A DNA stretch of 64,000 nucleotides, from positions 1,054,001-1,118,000 of the forward strand of contig NZ_JAJFZM010000001.1 in NCBI RefSeq assembly GCF_020733705.1, read 5' to 3'. The DNA comes from Nocardia australiensis (GTDB taxonomy: Bacteria > Actinomycetota > Actinomycetes > Mycobacteriales > Mycobacteriaceae). Each line of letters starts with the position of its first letter. Positions within the stretch are counted from its first letter, which is position 1. Of the stretch, positions 31,459 to 38,941 are shown piece by piece. The notes beneath the pieces were generated by a model. That model was not told the DNA's origin, did not search any database, and saw only the letters and a list, made by a program, of their open reading frames with translations. The position numbers and the translations under genes were made by a program.

Positions 31459-31551
31459 TCAGCAGGAGACAGCCGGATGTGATCCACATCCCGTGAGCAC
31501 GAAGACGAGTCCGAGCGCCGACAGCATCGCGCCGACCGATCTGGTGTACAA
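31459..31551 (-). CDS. possible 30-residue lipopeptide (lipobox without a mature domain)
   Basis: TTG start at 31551 with GGGAGG about 5 bases upstream; a shorter start is ATG 31527. The peptide holds a basic residue, a hydrophobic run and a lipobox (LVFVLTGCGSH), then stops 8 residues after the cysteine. It lies in the 380-base space 31383-31762 which otherwise has no gene. It could be a real tiny lipoprotein, a leftover signal peptide of a deleted lipoprotein, or chance. Confidence 0.3.
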   Translation of the reverse strand: MYTRSVGAMLSALGLVFVLTGCGSHPAVSC

Positions 31552-31762
31552 CGAACCTCCCTGACCTCGATGAATATCTACCCACGAGAAATACCGCACA
31601 GCCGGTACAGGATGGGCGCGCCGGGCGGCAGCCCCAGGAATTCGGGGCGAGGTGGACATATCACCCGTGGGTACCCTGGACGTCACCGACGGAGCCCGGC
31701 ATCGGGGGTCTGCCGTCAAACTCTGCGGTGCCCAGTCATTTTCGTCAGATCGGAGTACCCCC

Positions 31763-32320
31763 ATGCGACTAGTGGGCCCACTCGCCCTCGCCGCCGCCGT
31801 GACACTCACCGCCGTCGCGTACGCCAACGCCGCCGGACCGGATACCACCACCGCCGCACCGGCGCCGACCGTCACCGTCGCACCGCCCACCACCACCGAC
31901 GCGCCGCCGACCACCACGGTGGCGCCGCCGACCACGACCAGCACGCCACCCATGACGACCATCGAGCCTCCGACCACCACCTCACCGTTCCCGACCACGA
32001 CGACCACCACGCCGCCCCCACCGCCACGCGTCGGCTTCTACTGCGGCAACGGATTTCGCGGATACGAGGTGCACGCGGACTTCATCCCGTGCGATACGGC
32101 CCGCCAGGTGACCGACGCCTACGGCGGCGAATACCCGCGCTGGGGCTCCGGCGTCGTGATCACCGTCTCGGCGGCCGGGGCGAGCTGGGATTGCAGGCAG
32201 CAGTTCGACCACTCCGAGACCTACCAGGAGTGCGTGAACAGCGAGCACCCGTCCCAGCGCGCGCTGCTGTACTCAGATTTCGGATTCGCCGGAGTGGGGA
32301 CGGGTTCGTCGGGCCGATAA
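31763..32320 (+). CDS. secreted Thr/Pro-rich protein with small cysteine-containing domain
   Basis: 185 residues: signal peptide (about residues 1-24, cleavage near ANA-AG), a low-complexity linker of Pro-Thr repeats (about 25-88), then an exported ~95-residue domain with four cysteines (FYCGNGF, FIPCDTA, WDCRQQ, QECVNS) likely forming two disulfides. Such architecture fits a surface-exposed or wall-spanning protein. No known family was recognised. A shadow frame on the other strand is created by the low-complexity linker. Confidence 0.75.
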   Translation: MRLVGPLALAAAVTLTAVAYANAAGPDTTTAAPAPTVTVAPPTTTDAPPTTTVAPPTTTSTPPMTTIEPPTTTSPFPTTTTTTPPPPPRVGFYCGNGFRGYEVHADFIPCDTARQVTDAYGGEYPRWGSGVVITVSAAGASWDCRQQFDHSETYQECVNSEHPSQRALLYSDFGFAGVGTGSSGR

Positions 32321-32361
32321 CGACCACTGCCGCATTTCGGCACAGCGCGCCGCATTCACTG

Positions 32362-33162
32362 TCAGCCTCCGCTCAGTCCCCATTCATCGAGGCCGGTGTA
32401 GACGCGGGCAACTCGGAGCCCTGATGCGTCGAAGCATTCGGCCTCTCCGGTATGGATCGCGATCAGCGAATCCGGGCCTCGCCACCAGGTATCGGCCAGG
32501 CTGCGAATCTCGGTCACAGGTTCGAAGGTGCTCAACGGCAGCTCGTCGATCGCATCACCGCGAATCGTGCTGATCTGCGTAGCCCAGCGGGACGCATGGT
32601 GAGCCAACGCAACCGATTCGATCCATCCTTCGATGCTCGCGTGCAGGGGCACCCACCGATCGCCATCGATGCCGAACTCTCCTGCGGGACCGATCATGAA
32701 CGCATAAGCCATCGACACTCGCTGCGCCCCTGCCTCGAACCACCCAATCCGCTCGGGCTCCCCGGTCGACAACTCGGCACGCAGCATCTTGGGCCCGCCC
32801 TCGTACTCCGGAGACGGCGGCAGAATCAAGCCACCCCATCGCCGCTGAAACTCGACGACACGGTCGACTTGCGTTGCCGGAATGCCGATTTCGAGCCAAG
32901 GGCCGATATGCTCCTGCAACTGAGGGCATTCGACGCGAATACATTGGGTCGAAATGAACCACTCGGCCCGGCGCGTGAGCCGCTCGGACGAATCGACAAT
33001 CGGCTGCAGCGACCCGCCACGCATCCACATCCCCGGCCGCAGCCGAGCATTGTGATCGAGCAGGTCGAACACGTCGCCGCAATCCGCTGACCCCTTCACC
33101 GCCGGATCCATCCTGGACCGATCCGAACCATAGACAGGCCGTTCAGCGTTCCCCTCCACCAT
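32362..33162 (-). CDS. hypothetical protein, possibly SUKH/SMI1-like
   Basis: 266 residues, soluble, no signal peptide. The stretch around residues 98-125 (EIGIPATQVDRVVEFQRRWGG) with a following LILPP resembles the opening of SMI1/KNR4 (SUKH) immunity-type domains, where a GG and a short hydrophobic strand occur. The match is weak. No toxin gene is next to it. ATG at 33162. Function not assigned. Confidence 0.55.
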   Translation of the reverse strand: MVEGNAERPVYGSDRSRMDPAVKGSADCGDVFDLLDHNARLRPGMWMRGGSLQPIVDSSERLTRRAEWFISTQCIRVECPQLQEHIGPWLEIGIPATQVDRVVEFQRRWGGLILPPSPEYEGGPKMLRAELSTGEPERIGWFEAGAQRVSMAYAFMIGPAGEFGIDGDRWVPLHASIEGWIESVALAHHASRWATQISTIRGDAIDELPLSTFEPVTEIRSLADTWWRGPDSLIAIHTGEAECFDASGLRVARVYTGLDEWGLSGG

Positions 33163-33270
33163 GCCCCTACTTCACCACAGCGCCGCTGCGGTCATGCAAC
33201 GCACCGCGAAGCGCTCGAGCGATCTCCGCTGCAACTCCGGCCGCTCGCGTGGACTGCGTGGAGGAGAGCG

Positions 33271-33522
33271 ATCAAATATCAATAGCGGGTACTGTCGTCT
33301 GGTGTTAGGGTCGTGCGTCTGAGTTCGACGTGGTGCGAGAGATTGGGAGGTGAGTTGATGATCGCGGTGAAGACCGCTGCCCTGGGCAGCGCCCGGACCA
33401 TCCTCACGTCCCGGGCTCCGGTCTGACTGATTCCTATCGCCGATAGCGGCGCGAGCCGTGTCGGCTCGTAGCCGCGGTGGATTCGGTGTTCGAGCCGGGG
33501 CCCCTTTTCCAAGGGTCTCACT
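33271..33522 (+). promoter_or_regulatory. rsgA leader: promoter, leader peptide and RBS-masking attenuator
   Basis: An AT-rich tract (33271-33282) abuts a poor -35 region and is followed by TAGGGT (33306-33311) as a -10. A 22-codon leader peptide (33358-33426) has its own strong ribosome binding site. Next, CGAGCCG (33452-33458) can pair with CGGCTCG (33462-33468), which can instead pair with CGAGCCG at 33491-33497. Lastly CCCTT (33502-33506) pairs with AAGGG (33511-33515), the rsgA ribosome binding site, around a TTCC loop. This is the logic of a translational attenuator, opened when a ribosome stalls in the leader. Confidence 0.6.
33358..33426 (+). CDS. 22-residue leader peptide of rsgA
   Basis: ATG 33358 with GGGAGGTGAG a few bases upstream; the product runs from MIAVKTAALG to SRAPV and ends 96 bases before rsgA. 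It has no membrane or secretion character. Its position before mutually exclusive stems indicates a regulatory role where the peptide's translation, not its product, matters. The frame is short, so chance cannot be ruled out, but the ribosome binding site is among the best in the window. Confidence 0.5.
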   Translation: MIAVKTAALGSARTILTSRAPV

Positions 33523-34599
33523 ATGTATTCATCTTCTCCGTCCTCATTCGATTTGTCCGCGCTCGGTTGGGACGACTCGTTCGCAGCGATGTTCGTAGCG
33601 CATGCGGCCGACGGTCTGGTCCCGGCACGCGTCGTGCGGGTCGACCGCGGCCGCTGTGACACGTTGACCGCGTCAGGTCCCGTCCGCGCGGCCAGCGCGG
33701 CCGTGGCCTCCCTCGACCCCGCCCATACTGTGTGCACAGGCGACTGGGCAGCGCTGCGCCGACAACCGGAGCCGGAACTGGTGGCGCTGCTGCCACGACG
33801 CAGCGCGATCACCAGGGCCTCCTCGGATCGAACCTCCCACCAGCAGGTCTTGGCGGCGAACGTCGACACCGTCGCCATCGCTGTCTCGCTCACAGCACCG
33901 CTGAACGCGGGCCGGGTAGAGCGGCTACTGGCGCTGGCCTGGGACAGCGGTGCGAGGCCGGTCGTCGTACTCACCAAAGCCGACGTCACCGCAGATCTCG
34001 ATGCAGCCTCGGCCGCTCTCACCTCGCTGGCACCCGGCGTGGACATCGTCACCACCAGCGCCATGACAGGTACGGGTCTAGACCTTCTGTCGGAGGTGGT
34101 GACCGGGACCACGGTCCTGCTCGGCCCGTCGGGTGCGGGAAAGTCCACCCTTGCCAACGCCCTGCTCGGTCGAGAGCATATGGATACCAACGAAGTTCGG
34201 GCCGGTGACGGCAAGGGCCGGCACACCACCGTGCACCGCGAGTTGCTGCCGCTACCCGGCGGCGGGGTACTCATCGACACTCCGGGCTTGCGAGGTATCG
34301 GCTTGCACGATGCCGCGGACGGGGTCGAGCGGGTCTTCGCCGAGATCGAGGCCTACGCCCGCGACTGCGCCTTCGGTGATTGTGAACATCGCAGTGAACC
34401 AGGCTGCGCGGTACAGGAAGCCGTGGTCGCCGGCATGTTGGATATGAGCAGGCTCGACCGGTACCGCAAGCTGTTGCGCGAAAGCGAGCGGGCAGCGGCC
34501 CGGGGAAACGCCCGGGATTCGGCCAAACGCAGCAAAACCAAGAAGGCGATCACGCGGGATCTGCGCGCGACCTACCGATTCCGAGATCGCCAGCACTAG
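33523..34599 (+). CDS. rsgA: RsgA/YjeQ-type circularly permuted ribosome GTPase
   Basis: 358 residues. GTPase motifs come in permuted order: G4 TKAD (151-154), then G1 GPSGAGKST (201-209), switch region GKGRHTT (230-236) and G3 DTPG (252-255). A C-terminal zinc finger has the pattern CAFGDC-H-C near residues 285-300, and a basic tail follows. The N-terminal OB domain is present. RsgA acts on the 30S subunit in its final assembly. Actinobacteria normally carry rsgA elsewhere (near aroA), so this may be a second copy with a resistance or rescue role; the attenuator before it supports that. The ribosome binding site AAGGG lies in a hairpin. Confidence 0.88.
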   Translation: MYSSSPSSFDLSALGWDDSFAAMFVAHAADGLVPARVVRVDRGRCDTLTASGPVRAASAAVASLDPAHTVCTGDWAALRRQPEPELVALLPRRSAITRASSDRTSHQQVLAANVDTVAIAVSLTAPLNAGRVERLLALAWDSGARPVVVLTKADVTADLDAASAALTSLAPGVDIVTTSAMTGTGLDLLSEVVTGTTVLLGPSGAGKSTLANALLGREHMDTNEVRAGDGKGRHTTVHRELLPLPGGGVLIDTPGLRGIGLHDAADGVERVFAEIEAYARDCAFGDCEHRSEPGCAVQEAVVAGMLDMSRLDRYRKLLRESERAAARGNARDSAKRSKTKKAITRDLRATYRFRDRQH

Positions 34600-34713
34600 C
34601 GCCGATCGTGGCACCACGCATCCGGGGGCCTCCCTGCTGCGCCCATCTGCCTGCGGCAGGCACTCCAGCCCGCAGACCCGCGGACGTCCTCCCCGTTCAA
34701 CTCACCATCACAA

Positions 34714-35241
34714 ATGGAGAAAACTGTTTTGAGCACTCACACCAACTGGATCACCTGCGCCGAGACCGCCGGCGACATCCCCGCGATCCGCAAGATCAAC
34801 CTCGGCGCGTTCGACACGGCCGAGGAGGCCGACCTCGTCGACGCTCTGCGCGCCGATCCGGCGTGGATAGACAGCTTGTCCATCCTCAGCGCAGAACCCA
34901 ACGGCAAGCCCGTCGGATACGCATTGCTGACTCGCTGTCACGTCGACGACACCCCGGCGCTATGCCTGGGGCCGTGCGCGGTGCTGCCCGAATACCAGAG
35001 GACCGGGGCCGGCTCCGCTGCCATCCGAGCCGCTCTCGAAGCCGCTGAACAGGCGGGCGAGCACTTCGTGATCGTTCTCGGACATCCGACCTACTACCCG
35101 AGGTTCGGGTTCACCCGCGCGTCGGAGTACGGCATCCGGATCAGTATCGATGTCCCCGATGAGGCATTGATGGCACTGAGCCTCGATTCCGAACAGCTGC
35201 CCAGCGGCACCGTCCGCTACGCAGCGCCCTTCGGCATCTAA
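34714..35241 (+). CDS. GNAT N-acetyltransferase
   Basis: 175 residues. GNAT core with the acetyl-CoA binding loop VLPEYQRTGAGSAAI near residues 91-105 and the C-terminal VLGHPTYYPRFGFTRAS typical of the YhbS group, which acetylates small molecules or ribosome-related targets. ATG 34714 lacks a ribosome binding site; TTG 34729 has GGAG nine bases upstream and may be the true start. It follows rsgA on the same strand by 114 bases. The substrate is unknown; GNATs next to ribosome factors often modify antibiotics. Confidence 0.82.
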   Translation: MEKTVLSTHTNWITCAETAGDIPAIRKINLGAFDTAEEADLVDALRADPAWIDSLSILSAEPNGKPVGYALLTRCHVDDTPALCLGPCAVLPEYQRTGAGSAAIRAALEAAEQAGEHFVIVLGHPTYYPRFGFTRASEYGIRISIDVPDEALMALSLDSEQLPSGTVRYAAPFGI

Positions 35242-35276
35242 CCGAGCCGAAACACTCCGCTCCGCCTTATCTCGTC

Positions 35277-35318
35277 GTCCTGGGCTGGCTGCATGCATAC
35301 GGGCAGCCAGCCCAGGAC
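35277..35318 (+). terminator. 16-bp perfect hairpin between GNAT and methyltransferase genes
   Basis: Arms 35277-35292 and 35303-35318 are exact reverse complements around a 10-base loop. There is no T-run. It ends 32 bases before the methyltransferase ATG. It may stop transcription of the GNAT gene or regulate the next gene. Confidence 0.5.
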
Positions 35319-35350
35319 GCGCCGATATCCCTGCCGCCGAAGGATCCCGC

Positions 35351-36130
35351 ATGACACAACCCCTCTCCAACCCCGTCACCGACGCCTTCTTCGCCCTGCA
35401 CCACAACCTGCCCCGGCAAGGTCCCGGATCCGACGAGACCACCCGCCACCTGCTCCGTCTGGCCGGGCGCGGCCGGTCCCGCCCGGGGGTGCTCGACGTG
35501 GGTTGCGGGCCAGGGCGGGCCGCGCTGCTACTCGCCGCCGAAGCCGATGCGCACGTCGTTGCCGTGGACCTGCATCAACCGTTCCTCGACGAGCTCGCAG
35601 ACACCGCAGCACAGCAGGACCTGAGCGAACGAATCTCGACGGTCAACTGCTCGATGGATCAGCTCCCGTTCCCCGACCACAGTTTCGAGATGATCTGGGC
35701 CGAGGGCTCGGTCTACAACATCGGTTTCGACACCGCCCTGCAGGCATGGCGTCGACTGCTGACCCCTGACGGTGTTCTGGTCGTCACCGAGATCGAGTGG
35801 TCCACCGGCACTCCAGCACCACCTACACGAGCCTTCTGGGCCAACTCCTACCCGCTGCGAACCACCGAGGAGAACACGGCCGCAGCACGGTCCGCCGGGT
35901 ATCGGGTGAGCGCCCATTATTCGTTGCCCGAAAGCGACTGGTGGGACGAGTACTACACACCGCTGAGCGAACGTCTCGATGCCGCCGACCCGACCCGACC
36001 GGGCATGGCCGAGGCCATCTCCGCTCAGCGGGAAGAGATCACGTTGCGCCGCGAACACGGAGGTGACTACCGATACGCCGGCTACGTCCTGCACCCGGCC
36101 CATCCCGCCAACGCCACCCGAACCTACTGA
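35351..36130 (+). CDS. class I SAM-dependent methyltransferase
   Basis: 259 residues. Motif I LDVGCGPGRAALLLA near residue 47, acidic residue of motif II in VVAVDLHQP, motif III region WAEGSVYNIGFDTALQAWRRLLTPDG. The middle GSVYNIGF and WWDEYYTPL phrases are characteristic of a small-molecule methyltransferase subgroup, not of rRNA methyltransferases. AAGGA lies 7 bases before the ATG. It ends with a strong terminator, closing the rsgA-GNAT-methyltransferase row. Confidence 0.85.
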   Translation: MTQPLSNPVTDAFFALHHNLPRQGPGSDETTRHLLRLAGRGRSRPGVLDVGCGPGRAALLLAAEADAHVVAVDLHQPFLDELADTAAQQDLSERISTVNCSMDQLPFPDHSFEMIWAEGSVYNIGFDTALQAWRRLLTPDGVLVVTEIEWSTGTPAPPTRAFWANSYPLRTTEENTAAARSAGYRVSAHYSLPESDWWDEYYTPLSERLDAADPTRPGMAEAISAQREEITLRREHGGDYRYAGYVLHPAHPANATRTY

Positions 36131-36141
36131 GGGAAACCGCC

Positions 36142-36168
36142 AGGGTCCCGGAGTTTTTCCGGGACCCT
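36142..36168 (+). terminator. terminator after the methyltransferase
   Basis: An 11-base-pair stem (36142-36152 with 36158-36168) around GTTTT, GC-rich at the base, 11 bases after the stop codon. The downstream sequence is only weakly T-rich (CTTCATGTTT). Confidence 0.65.
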
Positions 36169-36193
36169 CTTCATGTTTCGACCCACGAACTGT

Positions 36194-36272
36194 GTTCGGA
36201 AATCGACCGTCTTCCGAACGCCGATCCCGCCCCCTACGCCGAATGCGTTTCCTCAGGACCCAACGTTCGGAA
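36194..36272. promoter_or_regulatory. GTTCGGAA repeats, possible recombinase binding sites
   Basis: GTTCGGAA occurs at 36194-36201, inverted as TTCCGAAC at 36212-36219, and direct again at 36265-36272, all within 150 bases of the serine recombinase start. The first two make an 8-base inverted repeat with a 10-base centre, the general form of a resolvase subsite. The same area may hold the gene's promoter. Confidence 0.45.
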
Positions 36273-36342
36273 ACCCGTTCGTTTTTCGGTACCCTCCAAC
36301 CCGGTTGTCGAACACGTTTACAGAACACTCGGAGGTCCTGAG

Positions 36343-36921
36343 ATGGCGCTCGTCGGACTCGTGCGGGTCAGCACGAGTAAACAGGAGACCCAGCGACAGC
36401 ACGACGACCTCGACCTGATCTGCGTACGGGTGTTCGATGAGAAGATCAGCGGCACACTCAAGGTCGCCGACCGGCCGGGCCTCCAAGCCGCCCTGGACTA
36501 CATGCGCCCCGGCGACATGCTCACCGTCCAGGAAGCCGACCGCCTCGGCCGCAACCTCCTCGAAGGCCTGATCGTGCTCAACGACCTGTTCCAGCAAGGC
36601 GTCGCGGTCAAGATCCTGCACGGCATCGCCGCCGGCGAGCACACCGAGCGCAGCCTGATCCTGGACCTCGCCCTCGCACTGGCCGAAGACCGCCGCCGCG
36701 ACATCGTCTGCAAAACCCGCGACGGCCTGGAGGCCGCCGGCCGCCGCGGACGCAAAGGCGGCCGACCGCGAGTAGTCGACGACGACAAACGCCGCGCCAT
36801 CCTCGCCCGGCATGCCGAAGGCCAGTCCCTGCGTGAGATCTCCCGCGGTGTCGGCGTCAGCCTCGCCGTCGTGCACGGCGAAGTAAAGGCCGTCCAACAG
36901 GGCTCGGCGGAAGCCTCATAG
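36343..36921 (+). CDS. serine recombinase (resolvase/invertase family)
   Basis: 192 residues. Catalytic serine in LVRVSTSKQ (Ser10, with Arg8), the arginine pair in QEADRLGRN, and a C-terminal HTH (LREISRGVGVSLAVVHGEV) of the Tn3-resolvase/Hin type. Of complete size and motif, so it is likely active. The upstream region carries GTTCGGAA repeats. No transposase gene is next to it. Such orphan resolvases act in dimer resolution of small elements or as remnants of transposons. Confidence 0.9.
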   Translation: MALVGLVRVSTSKQETQRQHDDLDLICVRVFDEKISGTLKVADRPGLQAALDYMRPGDMLTVQEADRLGRNLLEGLIVLNDLFQQGVAVKILHGIAAGEHTERSLILDLALALAEDRRRDIVCKTRDGLEAAGRRGRKGGRPRVVDDDKRRAILARHAEGQSLREISRGVGVSLAVVHGEVKAVQQGSAEAS

Positions 36922-36954
36922 CCGAGCGCCCCCTACGCGAGCTACGCCGGCCCG

Positions 36955-37275
36955 TCAGCTCACCAGATCGAAAGGGATCGCGAACTCGAAGTCCCGGTAC
37001 TGGCTGTTCGGGACGAGTCGCTTACCCCCGTGAACCTTCCGCAGAAACTCTCCGACCGTTGCAGCGTCGTCCGCCGGGAGCCCGGCCTCACAACATGCGG
37101 TCTCGAACGCCTGCGGCGTGACCCGACCGGAAGCCCACCGCGCCGGCTCGTTCATCATGCTGGCCTTGATCTTGGCCTCCTCGTTCCACTTCATCGCCCC
37201 GCCGGACAGCTTGGCGTTGCGAGCCAGGAACTCGGCGATCTTCGCGATATCCGCGGGAAGCTCAGGACTGTTCAT
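36955..37275 (-). CDS. 106-residue hypothetical protein
   Basis: Soluble, mixed helix; no motif recognised. It includes two adjacent cysteines (ETACCEAG). The gene is convergent with the resolvase, ending 33 bases from it, and starts at the ATG at 37275. Codon use looks like real coding sequence (GC-rich third positions). Probably part of the same mobile cargo. Confidence 0.5.
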   Translation of the reverse strand: MNSPELPADIAKIAEFLARNAKLSGGAMKWNEEAKIKASMMNEPARWASGRVTPQAFETACCEAGLPADDAATVGEFLRKVHGGKRLVPNSQYRDFEFAIPFDLVS

Positions 37276-37337
37276 TCCCAGAGTCTCGCAGCCGAGGTCG
37301 CAGCACGTAACGACATCGAACCTGCTACTGACACCCC

Positions 37338-37526
37338 GTGTCGCCCGCTACTGACACAACTGTCGTATCCGCAGGTCAGGACACTGACATTCTCATGTCG
37401 TCTCTCACGCTGCTGGACGCGATACACGAATACGAGCAAGCAATGACCGATGAGGGCTTCCGCATGGTGCGGCTATCGGCGGCGAATGGGACACGGACAC
37501 TCGGAGCCGACCCACTGCCTATCTGA
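37338..37526 (+). pseudogene. C-terminal remnant of an FAD-dependent monooxygenase
   Basis: A 62-codon frame whose last 38 residues (LLDAIHEYEQAMTDEGFRMV and on) resemble the C-terminal helix of actinobacterial FAD-dependent monooxygenases, where a YE...M...GF pattern is common. The rest of the enzyme is missing; the first 24 residues look unrelated. Nothing upstream carries the FAD fold. I treat it as a gene remnant. Confidence 0.4.
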
Positions 37527-37703
37527 CCCATCGTTGCGTGGCCCGTGCGTGGTGCCACCGTAGCCAATTACGGTGGCACACACGCACATCGGCATTCGCC
37601 GCAGTGCCGGACGCACTGTCGGGCAACCGATCAGCTGTGACCGCCAGGGGCTAGCCCGTCAGTCCCCGGCGCACCGAACCCCGTACTCCGACAACGTCAT
37701 CCG

Positions 37704-37931
37704 CTACCTCGCGCGCCGCTTCCGCCGCTCCAACTCGCCGATCGCCCCCACGCCGACGACGGTGACCACCAGCGGGCAGAGCCACAGCAGCATCCCGGCG
37801 GAGTCATCGAGAACCAACCCCCACATCCCACGGCCCCATCCGAAGATTGTGGCGACGAGGGGGATGGCTCCGAGTGTGATGCCCACGAATCCGATGACGG
37901 ACTGCCAGGTGTCGATGGTTTTGGTTGCCAC
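37704..37931 (-). CDS. 75-residue two-helix membrane protein
   Basis: GTG start at 37931 with GGGAGG seven bases upstream. Two transmembrane helices, about residues 8-30 and 45-64, and a basic C-terminal tail (LERRKRRAR). It is divergent from a TetR gene, with operator-like palindromes between them, so the TetR protein probably controls it. Function unknown. The frame is open upstream to 38198, overlapping the TetR gene, and that part is not counted. Confidence 0.65.
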   Translation of the reverse strand: MATKTIDTWQSVIGFVGITLGAIPLVATIFGWGRGMWGLVLDDSAGMLLWLCPLVVTVVGVGAIGELERRKRRAR

Positions 37932-37951
37932 GGTGAACCTCCCGATTTCAA

Positions 37952-37995
37952 TGCGATCGACTTGCCAAAAGTGTAGCAGTGCGATCGCATTGCTA
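37952..37995. promoter_or_regulatory. two TetR-type operators between divergent genes
   Basis: A 22-base near-perfect palindrome (37974-37995) built on TGCGATCGCA at 37980-37989 and flanked by TAGCA/TGCTA. A second core TGCGATCG at 37952-37959 lies 28 bases away on the side of the membrane protein gene. This is the usual form of an autoregulating TetR site. Confidence 0.6.
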
Positions 37996-38005
37996 AACTG
38001 ACGCC

Positions 38006-38602
38006 ATGCCCCGTCTGGTAGACCACCACGAGCGCAAGTCGGCGCTGGCGCATGCTGTCTGGACACTGGTCGCGCGCAATGGCCTCGAAGCCGTGTCGCT
38101 GCGCTCGGTCGCGGCCGAAGCCGGGGTGTCAATGGGGCGCGTGCAGTACTACTTCGCCACCAAGGACGAACTGCTCCTACACAGCCTCGAGTACGCACAC
38201 CGCCAGATGGAGGCCCGCATCTCCGCTCGGCTGGCCGAAGCCGGGGGCGACGAGCGCGAGGTGCTCGTCACTGTCCTCGATGAGCTACTCGGCGAACACC
38301 CCGAGGCCAGAGACGCGATTCGCGTGCACGCCTTCTTCGCCGCCAGGGCGGCGGACAGCGAACGCATGGCGGCTGTGCTGACCGATGGCGACGACGAAAT
38401 CCTCGCCCTCGCCATCCGGGTAGTCGCTCAGGCCAAAGCCGCAGGCCGCGTGGCCCCCGATGTCGATCCCGACCGGGACGGCTACGCCCTCTGGACCCTG
38501 GCCCGCGGCCTGGGCAACGACGTCGCCCTCTACGGCACCCCGATCGACAAAGCCCGCCAAACCCTCACTCACTGCGTTAACCGCGTCGCCCCGGCCGCAT
38601 AG
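38006..38602 (+). CDS. TetR-family transcriptional regulator
   Basis: 198 residues. N-terminal HTH (LRSVAAEAGVSMGRVQYYFATKDELLLHSL, residues about 32-61) and an all-helical ligand domain (TetR_C-like). Divergent from the small membrane protein; palindromic sites in the 74-base gap. The ligand is unknown. The two-gene layout is common for efflux-like or stress-response modules. Confidence 0.9.
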   Translation: MPRLVDHHERKSALAHAVWTLVARNGLEAVSLRSVAAEAGVSMGRVQYYFATKDELLLHSLEYAHRQMEARISARLAEAGGDEREVLVTVLDELLGEHPEARDAIRVHAFFAARAADSERMAAVLTDGDDEILALAIRVVAQAKAAGRVAPDVDPDRDGYALWTLARGLGNDVALYGTPIDKARQTLTHCVNRVAPAA

Positions 38603-38941
38603 CCGTTTGATGATCGAGACTGTCTCGCCGGATTCCGTTCAGTTGGTCCCCAACCCCTTGTCGCTGGTCGCTTCGATGAGGTGACTGGCGGCGGATCGTC
38701 AGTTGAGGTGGGCGCCGCATTCCCACGTAAATCCGGGTCCCTCGCAAAACCGGGGAGGGTTGCTCCTCGGATTCGGGCTGGAACCGGGGTTGCGTGCCGT
38801 GGCGTGTGTGGAGCGGCCCACCGCGAGCGGGCGCACAGTCATGCGTGCGCTTGCCGCCGGGTTGACCCGCCGGTACCGTCGTTTCAGCTGAATAGGGGGC
38901 GGGGGATCCGGTCCGGCCCTGATGACGACCGGAAGGATCAC
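38603..38941. other. intergenic region without supported gene
   Basis: 339 bases between the TetR gene and a lipoprotein gene. Short frames exist on both strands but none has a ribosome binding site or family sense. I see nothing distinct besides the promoter area expected for the lipoprotein. Confidence 0.4.

Noticed and set aside
31564..32010. Minus-strand Val/Gly-rich frame
   Set aside because: Mirror of the Pro-Thr linker in the secreted protein. Only its short end (31459-31551) has a distinct signal and is listed separately.
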